This document shows positions 26,623-35,117 of a stretch of DNA of 64,000 nt, in pieces. This DNA is from Pedobacter roseus. Its GTDB lineage: Bacteria; Bacteroidota; Bacteroidia; Sphingobacteriales; Sphingobacteriaceae. The notes under the pieces are model-generated. The model was not told where the DNA came from. It made no database searches and was given only the letters and a program-made list of their open reading frames with translations. The stretch is from contig NZ_CP060723.1 in the NCBI RefSeq assembly GCF_014395225.1, forward strand, positions 1,550,001 to 1,614,000, read 5' to 3'. Made by a program: the position numbers and the translations under genes. Each line of letters starts with the position of its first letter. Within the stretch, counting starts at the first letter, position 1.

Positions 26623-28917
26623 ATGACGATTTACCCCATCGCTAAAAAATCAATAGCCTTCGTTTTATTAAGTTTAGCATTTTTTCAAACAAAAGCACAG
26701 CAGGCGGCACTAGGACCTTACGCGCCAACTCCGCTCGAAATGGCTAATGCCTATCAATTATCCAATAAACTCGATACTGCAATCCGCAATATCCCCACCA
26801 ATAACGACATCGTTCCTTTCTGGAAAAAAGATGGAAGTGCATTCTGGTATAAAAAGAACCTCCCTAATAAAACATGGGAATATTATTATGTAGATGCCGC
26901 AAACGGGAAGCGTAAAGTAGCATTCGATCATGATATCGTAGCCAAAAACATCGAAAAAATTACGGGCAAAAAGCAAAATCCGCTAAAACTTCAATTTGCT
27001 GAACTGTATTTCGCCGATCAGGGAAATACCGCGAAAATAAAAATACAAGATAACTGGTACCAGCTCAATCTTAGCGATTATAGTTTAACCAATACCAGCG
27101 ACACCACAATTTACCGCTATTCTGCTAAAAAAGCTTTACAACAGCGTAGATCGCGTTGGCAAAGAAACCGCGAATCGATAAAATCGCCGGATGGCAAATA
27201 TGAAATCCTAGTCAGGGGTGGGAACCTTTTGGTAGTGAATACGGAGACAAAAGCAGAAACGCAGTTGAGTACCGATGGTAATGCCGACAAACCTTTTGGC
27301 GATTTTTCATGGTCGCCAGATAGCAAAAACATCATTGCTTATAAAACTGATCCCAAAGAAATTAAAAAGGTGCATTATGTATTAAGTTCTGTTCCGGGCA
27401 CAACCAGAGGAGAACTAAAATCAAGGGAGTACATGCAGCCAGGAGATGATTTTACATCCTATCAACCCTATATTTTTAATGTGGCCACTAAAAAGGCGGT
27501 AAAGGTTGATGCCGATCCAATAGATTTTTTCGGTCCGCAAGAATTGCACTGGCGCAATAATAATAGTAGGTATTATACCTACGAAAAAGTAGATAGGGGG
27601 CATCAGCGCTTTAGGGTAATAGAAGTGGATGTACTTACCGGAAAAACCAGAAATATTATCGACGAAAAAACGAAAACCTTTATTTACGAAAGCCGCATTT
27701 ATACCCGTTATCTGCCTAAAACAAATGAAATGTTGTGGACCAGTGAACAGGATGGATGGCAACACCTTTATCTTGTTAATACGCTTACAGGAAAACAATC
27801 GCTGATTACAAAAGGCAATTATGTAGTTCGCGATATAGATAGTGTCGATGTGGTAAAACGTCAGGTTTGGTTTAGGGCGAGCGGAATGAATGCCAATGAA
27901 GACCCTTATTTTATCCACTATTACCGGATCGGTTTTGATGGAAAGGGTTTGATAGATCTTACGCCCGAAAAAGGAAACCATAACCTTAGCTTTTCTCCTG
28001 ATCGCAAATATTACCTCGATACCTATTCGCAGGTAAATATTCCACCGGTTACAGAACTGAGGTTAACGGCGAGTACCAAAAAGATTGCGGAGATAGAACA
28101 TGGACAAAAAGATGCTTTTCTGGCTACCGGGGTTAAATTACCCGAAGTTTTTGTGGCTAAGGGACGTGATGGTAAAACCGACATCTGGGGCATCGTTTGT
28201 TTCCCATCAAAAATGGATGCGAACAAAACCTATCCGGTTATCGAAAATATTTATGCAGGTCCTCACGATAGTTTTGTACCTAAAAACTTTCTTCCTAGTA
28301 GCGAAATGCAGAGCATAGCAGAATTGGGTTTTATTGTAGTACAGATAGATGGAATGGGCACGGCTAACCGATCTAAAGCTTTTCATGATGTGTGTTGGAA
28401 AAACATTGCCGATGCAGGTTTTCCTGACCGGATATTATGGTTAAAAGCAATGGCTGTAAAATATCCAAATGCTGATATTACCAGGGTAGGGATTTATGGA
28501 ACCTCAGCCGGTGGACAAAGTTCAACAGGAGCGTTATTATTTCATCCTGAGTTTTATAAAGCGGCTGTTTCTGCATGCGGTTGTCACGATAACCGGATCG
28601 ATAAACAATGGTGGAATGAACAATGGATGGGTTATCCTGTAGCAAAACATTATGAAGAACAATCCAACATTACAAATGCAGCTAAATTACAGGGCGATTT
28701 ACTCCTGATTGTTGGCGAAGCTGACGAAAATGTACCACCAGAATCTACCTATAGGCTGGCTGACGCATTGATTAAAGCCAATAAAAATTTCGACATCTTA
28801 AGTATCCCGGGCATGGGCCATAGCGATGGAGGAGTATACGGCCGCAGGCGTAAACGCGATTTTTTTGTGAAACACCTGCTTAATGCCGAACCGCCAAATC
28901 CGAATGTTTCAAAGTAG
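26623..28917 (+). CDS. S9 family peptidase, DPP-IV type
   Basis: A 764-aa secreted prolyl peptidase: signal peptide about 1-26 (KKSIAFVLLSLAFFQTKAQ), an N-terminal beta-propeller (DPPIV_N, about 70-470) and a C-terminal alpha/beta-hydrolase domain. The catalytic triad is S628 (GTSAGGQSS), D701 (GEADENVPPES) and H733 (GMGHSDGG). N703 after D701 matches the oxyanion-side asparagine of DPP-IV. The elbow is GTSAGG, whereas DPP-IV usually has GWSYGG, so specificity may differ from classical Xaa-Pro dipeptide release. It is last in the run DUF885-permease-DPP and fits degradation of proline-rich peptides in the periplasm. Confidence 0.92.
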   Translation: MTIYPIAKKSIAFVLLSLAFFQTKAQQAALGPYAPTPLEMANAYQLSNKLDTAIRNIPTNNDIVPFWKKDGSAFWYKKNLPNKTWEYYYVDAANGKRKVAFDHDIVAKNIEKITGKKQNPLKLQFAELYFADQGNTAKIKIQDNWYQLNLSDYSLTNTSDTTIYRYSAKKALQQRRSRWQRNRESIKSPDGKYEILVRGGNLLVVNTETKAETQLSTDGNADKPFGDFSWSPDSKNIIAYKTDPKEIKKVHYVLSSVPGTTRGELKSREYMQPGDDFTSYQPYIFNVATKKAVKVDADPIDFFGPQELHWRNNNSRYYTYEKVDRGHQRFRVIEVDVLTGKTRNIIDEKTKTFIYESRIYTRYLPKTNEMLWTSEQDGWQHLYLVNTLTGKQSLITKGNYVVRDIDSVDVVKRQVWFRASGMNANEDPYFIHYYRIGFDGKGLIDLTPEKGNHNLSFSPDRKYYLDTYSQVNIPPVTELRLTASTKKIAEIEHGQKDAFLATGVKLPEVFVAKGRDGKTDIWGIVCFPSKMDANKTYPVIENIYAGPHDSFVPKNFLPSSEMQSIAELGFIVVQIDGMGTANRSKAFHDVCWKNIADAGFPDRILWLKAMAVKYPNADITRVGIYGTSAGGQSSTGALLFHPEFYKAAVSACGCHDNRIDKQWWNEQWMGYPVAKHYEEQSNITNAAKLQGDLLLIVGEADENVPPESTYRLADALIKANKNFDILSIPGMGHSDGGVYGRRRKRDFFVKHLLNAEPPNPNVSK

Positions 28918-28925
28918 AAAGGTTT

Positions 28926-29035
28926 TTTGGTTCATTAGTCATTAGTCATTGATTAATTGGTCATTGGTTCATTAGTCATTAGTTTATTGGTTCACTGGTC
29001 ATTGGTTCCTTTTTAACTGATAATTGGTACATTAG
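28926..29035. repeat. Degenerate short direct repeats (TTCATTAGTCATTGGT type)
   Basis: The sequence is built from variants of TCATTAG, TCATTGG and GGTTCATTAG repeated irregularly. It is low-complexity DNA between the DPP gene and the NIPSNAP gene, and the same vocabulary returns at 29853-29945. Confidence 0.75.
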
Positions 29036-29063
29036 TGCCAAATAATTCTAATCATCAGTAAAT

Positions 29064-29852
29064 ATGTTGCCAAAAATCAAAGTACCCTGCTTGTTTTTGT
29101 TTTTTTTAATGTTTAATGCATTTGTTGCTCATGCGGATAAGGTAGATTTCTATCAGATTAAAATTTATCATCTAAAAAACGATGCGCAGGAAAAAACGGT
29201 TGATGAATATTTGCAGCATGCTTATTTACCGGCACTCCACCGTTCGGGGGTTGCCAAAGTGGGCGTATTTAAGCCAATTGTGAGCGATCAGACGGCAGTT
29301 ACAGAAAAACTTATTTATGTATTTATCCCTTTAAAATCATTCAATGGTATTTTAGAGCTTGATAAAAAACTGGCAAAAGATCAGCAATATGGTATTGATG
29401 GCAAAACCTATTTAGATGCGGTATATAACGATGTGCCTTATGAGCGATTAGAGTCTGTCGTTTTAAAAGCTTTTGAAGGTGCGCCTGTTTTTATGTTACC
29501 CAAGTTAAAATCACCAATGAAAGATCGGGTTTATGAGTTAAGGAGTTACGAATCGCCAACCGAAAAGTATTACCATAACAAAGTTCAAATGTTTAATAAA
29601 GGCGATGAAATAGGTTTGTTTAAGCGGCTTAATTTTAATGCTGTATTTTATGGAGAGGTAATTTCTGGTAGTCGTATGCCCAACCTGATGTACCTCACCA
29701 CTTTCGAAAATAAAGCCGATAGGGATGAGCATTGGAAGGCTTTCTCTGCAGATGATTACTGGAAAAAACTATCTGCTATGCCTGAGTATCAGCACAATGT
29801 TTCAAAAAACGACACCAAATTTATCTATCCTACTGATTATTCGGATATTTAG
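29064..29852 (+). CDS. NIPSNAP family protein (secreted)
   Basis: A 262-aa protein with a signal peptide (CLFLFFLMFNAFVAHA, cleaved near residue 24) and two ferredoxin-like NIPSNAP/dimeric alpha-beta-barrel units. The second shows the family pattern clearly: VYELRSYESPTEKYYHNKVQMFN, then LMYLTTFENKADRDEHWKAF (about 157-236). The first half (YQIKIYHLKNDAQEKTVDEYLQHAYLPAL) is a more divergent copy. Secreted NIPSNAP proteins are common in Bacteroidota but lack an established reaction. It is flanked on both sides by the same short direct repeats, and no partner gene is evident. Confidence 0.88.
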   Translation: MLPKIKVPCLFLFFLMFNAFVAHADKVDFYQIKIYHLKNDAQEKTVDEYLQHAYLPALHRSGVAKVGVFKPIVSDQTAVTEKLIYVFIPLKSFNGILELDKKLAKDQQYGIDGKTYLDAVYNDVPYERLESVVLKAFEGAPVFMLPKLKSPMKDRVYELRSYESPTEKYYHNKVQMFNKGDEIGLFKRLNFNAVFYGEVISGSRMPNLMYLTTFENKADRDEHWKAFSADDYWKKLSAMPEYQHNVSKNDTKFIYPTDYSDI

Positions 29853-29945
29853 TTCAATGGTTCACTGGTTCAGTGGTCATTAGTCATTTGTACATGAGTT
29901 CTTTGGAAATTGGTCATTGATAATTGGTTATTAACCATTATTGAT
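29853..29945. repeat. Degenerate short direct repeats, second block
   Basis: Variants of GGTTCACTGG, TCATTAGTCATT and ATTGGTCATTGATAATTGG, the same vocabulary as at 28926-29035. The two blocks bracket the NIPSNAP gene. Confidence 0.7.
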
Positions 29946-30010
29946 TATTTAATTGGTCTTTCTCCTTTAACTTATTTGCTCTACACGGATAATCGACTCC
30001 CGACTTTGGA

Positions 30011-30381
30011 CTAACCCGAAACCAACTGCTCAATAGCGTTTAAGAATTTTTTAAAATCGAGCGGTTTTGGTAAAAATTTATACTTATTGGTAAACGTATC
30101 AATGGCTTGTGTGCCTTGTGAACCTAAAATTACAACATATTTTACGCTGTTTTTTAACATCCTGGCTACATCAATCCCCGACATATCCATCTGTACATCT
30201 AAAAAAAGAAAATCGATTTTACCGAAAGTCCAAAAGGCTGCCATCGCATCCACTTTATCTGTAAAACTGCCTTTAAGTTCAAGTTTATCTATTTGAGAAA
30301 CGAAATTTTCGAAAAGTGGTTTACTTACGCGGCTATCATCGATGATTACGCAACTGTAAGGTTGGGGGATAAAAGGTTCAT
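30011..30381 (-). pseudogene. Response regulator receiver domain, damaged 5' end, no output domain
   Basis: Reading back from the stop at 30011 gives an almost complete CheY-like receiver: the acidic pair in CVIIDDSRVSK, the phospho-acceptor Asp in FLFLDVQMDMSG, the Ser switch position in VILGSQ and the invariant Lys in FLPKPLDF. The sequence has no ATG in frame before CVIIDD. An ATG at 30379-30381 lies in another frame, and one extra base in the five-base run at 30364-30368 would join it to the receiver. The protein stops right after the last receiver helix, so the LytTR output domain usual for this group is missing or never existed. A GTG start at 30253 would give only the second half of the fold. 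Most likely a decaying remnant. Confidence 0.6.
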
Positions 30382-30445
30382 TAGTATGATTTTGGCATCT
30401 GTAAGCAAAATGCTTGCCATAAATGGCTGCTAATTGTAATATTTA

Positions 30446-30880
30446 GGTAGGTTAATCGGTTAATTGTCTAATTGAGGCAGAACTGGTTAATCGGTTAATT
30501 GTTTAAATCGGTTAATTGACGCCAAACGCCAGACGCCAAACGCCAAACACGTTCATCGGTTAATCGACGCCAAATGCCTAGCTGGTTAATCGGTTAATTG
30601 TTTAAATCGGTTAATTGACGCCAAACGCCAGACGCCAAACGCCAGACGCCAAACCCATTCATCAGTTAATCGAAGCCAAACGCCAAGCAACTAAGGTTAA
30701 CCCGTTAAATCTTAATGCCCTTAATTCCTTAATGATGAAAAATAAATCATTTGCTAATTGTTAATCGACGCCAAACGCTTAGGATGGTTAACTGGTTAAT
30801 TGTTTAAATCGGTTAATTGATGCCAAACGCCAGACCCTAAACGCCAAACCCATTCATCAGTTAATCAACGCCAAACTCTG
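30446..30880. repeat. Degenerate ~100-bp repeat block (GGTTAATCGGTTAATTG / ACGCCAAACGCCAG)
   Basis: Long units beginning GGTTAAT/C.GGTTAATTGTTTAAATC start at 30485, 30584 and 30786 (steps of 99 and 202 bp, so roughly a 100-bp period with one poorly matching unit). Each continues with short repeats of GACGCCAAACGCCA and then CATTCATC(A/G)GTTAATCGA. Both scales of repetition are degenerate. No protein is encoded. The block fills most of the 660-bp gap between the damaged receiver gene and the GH31 gene and may contain the latter's promoter. Confidence 0.8.
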
Positions 30881-31046
30881 CGCGCTCTACGCACCAACCT
30901 AAAAGTAAAAAACATGATAGACAAACGATTGCGCGGTGTTTGTCCTTAAAAACACACCATTTCCTTACGCACGATTGCTAACTTTAGCCAACAGCAGCTA
31001 ACAGCAAAAACTTGCTAATCATATCACATAACCAAATCAAATTTTA

Positions 31047-34000
31047 ATGGCCCTGCAATCCTTTTACAAACGCTCTAAAACCATAATTCTGTTTACACTT
31101 CCTTCACTTTTTTATGCATTTCCAGGCTTTGTATCTGCACAGGAAACGGCTCAAAAGAACAATCAAACTGTTCAAAAAAGCATCAAGGTAACTGATGTAA
31201 AAAAGATTAATTCGACCACAGTTGAATTATTGCTTACCGATGATCAGCGCTTAACACTCGATTTTTATGGCGATAATATTTTTCGCCTTTTTCAGGATCC
31301 TACAGGTGGATTTATCCGTGATCCCGAAGCAAAACCGGAAGCTAAAATTCTGGTAGAAAATCCGCGCAGACCGGTTTCAAAACTGGAAATTAAGGATGAA
31401 AATAATCAATTGTTCATTTCTACAGCCAAGATTACCGTTCTGATCGATAAAAACACTTCTTTAATCAAAATTATTAACCTTGCTACGCAGACAGTGGCTG
31501 TAGAAGAGCTTGCACCCATTCAATTCGAAAAAGGAAAAGTAACTCTGAGCCTTAAAGAAAATCCACAGGAATATTTTTATGGCGGAGGCGTACAGAATGG
31601 CCGTTTTTCACATAAAGGGAAAGCCATTTCTATTGAAAACCAAAACAGCTGGACCGATGGCGGTGTAGCTTCGCCAACACCTTATTATTGGTCAACAAAT
31701 GGCTATGCCGTAATGTGGTATACCTTTAGTAAAGGAAATTACAATTTCGGTGCTAAAGAAAAAGGATTGGTTAAACTGGCACACGAAACCAGCTACCTTG
31801 ATGCCTTTTTTATGGTAAACAATGGTGCGGTTCCTTTATTGAACGATTTTTACCAGCTGACAGGAAATCCTATATTATTGCCAAAATTCGGTTTTTATGA
31901 AGGACATTTAAATGCCTATAACCGCGATTTTTGGAAAGAAGACGAAAAAGGAACGTTATTCGAAGATGGTAAACGTTATAAGGAAAGCCAAAAAGATAAT
32001 GGCGGTATAAAAGAATCGCTTAATGGCGAAAAAAACAATTACCAGTTTTCGGCGCGGGCTGTGATCGACAGGTATAAGAAAAATGATATGCCTTTGGGCT
32101 GGGTACTCCCTAACGATGGTTATGGGGCAGGGTACGGCCAAACCGAAACATTGGATGGCAATATTCAAAATCTGAAAAGTTTTGGCGATTATGCCCGTAA
32201 AAATGGTGTAGAAATCGGTTTGTGGACCCAATCCGATCTGCATCCCAAAACAGGCGTAAGCCCCTTATTGCAACGAGACATTATTAAAGAAGCCAGGGAT
32301 GCTGGTGTTCGCGTATTAAAAACCGATGTGGCATGGGTGGGTGCGGGTTATTCTTTCGGGTTGAACGGAGTAGCCGATGTTGCGCAGATTATGCCTTATT
32401 ATGGCAACAGTAGCCGTCCATTCATCATTTCATTGGATGGCTGGGCAGGTACACAGCGTTATGCAGGCATCTGGTCGGGCGATCAAACCGGTGGGGTTTG
32501 GGAGTATATCCGTTTCCACATTCCAACTTATTTAGGTTCTGGTTTATCCGGTCAGCCAAATATTACTTCCGATATGGACGGTATTTTCGGTGGTAAAAAT
32601 CAAACCATCAACACCCGCGATTTTCAGTGGAAAACCTTTACCCCAATGCAGTTGAACATGGATGGCTGGGGTGCCAATGAGAAATATCCGCATGCTTTGG
32701 GCGAGCCTGTTGCTTCCATTAACCGCAATTACTTAAAACTGAAATCCGAATTAATCCCTTACACTTATAGCATTGCCAAAGAAGCACTAACAGGCTTGCC
32801 GATGATCAGAGCTATGTTCCTCGAGTATCCAAATGCTTATACCAATGGTATTTCTACACAATACCAGTATTTGTATGGCCCGTCTTTCCTGGTTGCGCCT
32901 ATTTATCAGGCAACTAAATCAGATGATAAAGGAAACGACATCCGCAACGGCATTTACCTGCCGGAAGGAAACTGGATTGATTATTTTACTGGTGAAAAAT
33001 ACGCTGGAAACTGCATCCTCAATAGTTTTGCCGCTCCAATTTGGAAATTACCTGTTTTTGTGAAAAATGGGGCTATTATCCCAATGACAAACCCAAATAA
33101 CAATGTTTCTGAAATCAACAAAGCCAACCGGATTTATGAGCTTTATCCATCTGGAAATACCTCATTTACCGAATATGATGATGATGGAGCAACAGAAGCT
33201 TATAAAATAGGAAAAGGCGCTTCAACACTAATCGAATCAATAGCAGATCAAAAAAATAATGCATTAATAACGATTAATGCCACCAAAGGTGATTTTGATG
33301 GCTTTATAAAAGAAAAAACAACCGAATTAGTGGTGAATGTAACCGAAAAGCCTAAAAAGTTAACGGCAAAAGTTGGAAACAGTAAAATAAAATTGACGGA
33401 AGTAAACTCAAAAGAAGAGTTTTTAAAACAGTCTGATGTCTATTTCTACGATGCCTCCCCAAATTTAAACCGTTTTGCTACAAAAGGAAGCGATTTTGAA
33501 AAAGTTGTGATCACGAAAAATCCGCAAGTTTTAATTAAAATCCAGTCGACCGACATTACAGTCAACCCGGTAACCATTAATATAGATGGATTTAAATTTG
33601 AACCTGTAAATAAACAACGTGTATCAACAGGTAAGTTGACTGCTCCGGCTCATGCGAGCATCACTGATAAAAACAGTGAAGCTTATACCCTTACCCCAAC
33701 ATGGAGCAAAGTGAACAATGCCGATTTTTATGAAATCGATTTCAACGGGATGCATTATACCACCATCCGCGATACGGCCTTGTTATTTGATGGTTTATCG
33801 GCCGAAACACCTTATATATTTAAATTACGTGCGGTAAATAAGGATGGTTATTCTGACTGGACCGAAATTAAGGCCACCACTAAATCTAATCCCTTAGAGT
33901 TTGCCATTCAGGGGATTGTAGCCCAAACTACAGCCGAAAATCAGGGTGGTGATGAGGTTAACAACCTTTTCGATTTTGATGAGGGCAATATGTGGCATAC

Positions 34001-34913
34001 TAAATGGGGCGTAAAATCAGTTCCTTTTGATATGGTGATTGATCTTAAATCAATCAATAAACTGGATAAATTTCATTACCTGCCACGCAGTGGAAGAGGT
34101 AACGGGATCTTGTTAAAAGGTAAAGTGTTTTACAGCAATAATAAAGAAAACTGGACTGACGCCGGAACTTTTGAGTGGGCCAATAATGGGGATGTTAAAA
34201 TCTTTAATTTTGCCGGTCACCCTACTGCGCGTTATCTTAAAATTGCAGTTGCCGATGCGGTAGGTGGTTTTGGATCTGGTCGCGAATTATATGTATTTAA
34301 AGTTCCGGGAACAGAAAGTTACCTGCCTGGCGATATCAACAACGACCGCCTGATTGACCGGAATGATTTAACTTCTTACATCAATTATACCGGATTACGT
34401 AAAGGAGATGCCGATTTTGAAGGTTACATCAGCAATGGTGATATCAACAAAAACAACCTGATTGATGCTTACGATATTTCGGTGGTAGCCACTCAGCTTG
34501 ATGGTGGGGCAGACGACAGCAAAATTGATAAATTAGCGGGTAAACTGGAAATCAGTGTTCCTAAACAAGCTTACAACAAAGATGAAATTATTGAAATTAA
34601 GGTAAAAGGAATAAACCTGAAATCAGTAAATGCTTTAAGTTTTGCGCTACCATACAATGCACAGGATTATGATTTTGTAAGCGTTCAGAGTTTAAACACC
34701 AAACAGATGGATAACCTTACTAACGATAGACTGCATACTAGCGGAGACAAAGTTCTATACCCAGCTTTCGTAAATGTTGGTGCAAAAGAGCCATTAAACG
34801 GAACCAGCGATTTATTTATCCTGAAGCTTAAAGCAAAACGTAAGCTACAGTTCGGGCTTAAGATTAGTGAAGGCATTTTAGTAGATAAGAATCTCAATTC
34901 AGTTAAATTTTAA
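31047..34913 (+). CDS. Glycoside hydrolase family 31 with Fn3, F5/8C, dockerin-like and cohesin-like modules
   Basis: A 1288-aa secreted enzyme. Domain order: signal peptide (about 1-33), N-terminal beta domain, GH31 TIM barrel (about 270-640) with nucleophile D427 (LKTDVAWVG) and acid/base D479 (WSGDQTGG), beta domains, Fn3-like domain (about 862-946), F5/8-type C/CBM32-like domain (about 950-1088), two EF-hand dockerin-like repeats (GDINNDRLIDRNDL and GDINKNNLIDAYDI, about 1092-1152) and a C-terminal cohesin-like beta domain (about 1162-1288). The nucleophile context (DVAWVGAGYSFGLNG) differs from alpha-glucosidases and suggests an alpha-galactosidase or alpha-N-acetylgalactosaminidase type, but I cannot confirm this. 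It lies just upstream of the hybrid sensor of the locus. Confidence 0.9.
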   Translation: MALQSFYKRSKTIILFTLPSLFYAFPGFVSAQETAQKNNQTVQKSIKVTDVKKINSTTVELLLTDDQRLTLDFYGDNIFRLFQDPTGGFIRDPEAKPEAKILVENPRRPVSKLEIKDENNQLFISTAKITVLIDKNTSLIKIINLATQTVAVEELAPIQFEKGKVTLSLKENPQEYFYGGGVQNGRFSHKGKAISIENQNSWTDGGVASPTPYYWSTNGYAVMWYTFSKGNYNFGAKEKGLVKLAHETSYLDAFFMVNNGAVPLLNDFYQLTGNPILLPKFGFYEGHLNAYNRDFWKEDEKGTLFEDGKRYKESQKDNGGIKESLNGEKNNYQFSARAVIDRYKKNDMPLGWVLPNDGYGAGYGQTETLDGNIQNLKSFGDYARKNGVEIGLWTQSDLHPKTGVSPLLQRDIIKEARDAGVRVLKTDVAWVGAGYSFGLNGVADVAQIMPYYGNSSRPFIISLDGWAGTQRYAGIWSGDQTGGVWEYIRFHIPTYLGSGLSGQPNITSDMDGIFGGKNQTINTRDFQWKTFTPMQLNMDGWGANEKYPHALGEPVASINRNYLKLKSELIPYTYSIAKEALTGLPMIRAMFLEYPNAYTNGISTQYQYLYGPSFLVAPIYQATKSDDKGNDIRNGIYLPEGNWIDYFTGEKYAGNCILNSFAAPIWKLPVFVKNGAIIPMTNPNNNVSEINKANRIYELYPSGNTSFTEYDDDGATEAYKIGKGASTLIESIADQKNNALITINATKGDFDGFIKEKTTELVVNVTEKPKKLTAKVGNSKIKLTEVNSKEEFLKQSDVYFYDASPNLNRFATKGSDFEKVVITKNPQVLIKIQSTDITVNPVTINIDGFKFEPVNKQRVSTGKLTAPAHASITDKNSEAYTLTPTWSKVNNADFYEIDFNGMHYTTIRDTALLFDGLSAETPYIFKLRAVNKDGYSDWTEIKATTKSNPLEFAIQGIVAQTTAENQGGDEVNNLFDFDEGNMWHTKWGVKSVPFDMVIDLKSINKLDKFHYLPRSGRGNGILLKGKVFYSNNKENWTDAGTFEWANNGDVKIFNFAGHPTARYLKIAVADAVGGFGSGRELYVFKVPGTESYLPGDINNDRLIDRNDLTSYINYTGLRKGDADFEGYISNGDINKNNLIDAYDISVVATQLDGGADDSKIDKLAGKLEISVPKQAYNKDEIIEIKVKGINLKSVNALSFALPYNAQDYDFVSVQSLNTKQMDNLTNDRLHTSGDKVLYPAFVNVGAKEPLNGTSDLFILKLKAKRKLQFGLKISEGILVDKNLNSVKF

Positions 34914-34945
34914 TTAGTTAGTTAGTTAGTTAGTGATTAGTGCAA

Positions 34946-34977
34946 AGAGGTCGGTTTTTACCGGCCTCTTTTTTTTA
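34946..34977 (+). terminator. Rho-independent terminator after GH31
   Basis: Stem AGAGGTCGG (34946-34954)/CCGGCCTCT (34961-34969), 9 bp with one G-T pair, loop TTTTTA, then a run of eight T. It separates GH31 from the sensor gene. A short TTAG microsatellite (about 34915-34933) precedes it. Confidence 0.9.
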
Positions 34978-35117
34978 GATTCATGTTGAAAAAGCATTAT
35001 TTTTGCATCATTTGCCATCAGGATAGAATACATTAAATAATAATTTATCAAATTGTATATTTACAATACGTCAGCCCCAATTTTTATTCAGCTATCCCTA
35101 TCAGTTTTGCCCCTATA

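Noticed and set aside
27421..27981. 186-codon frame opposite the DPP-IV-type gene
   Set aside because: Antisense shadow; no independent evidence of coding.
30446..30880. CRISPR array
   Set aside because: Repeats are degenerate and of mixed length, intervening sequences are themselves repetitive, and no cas gene is nearby.
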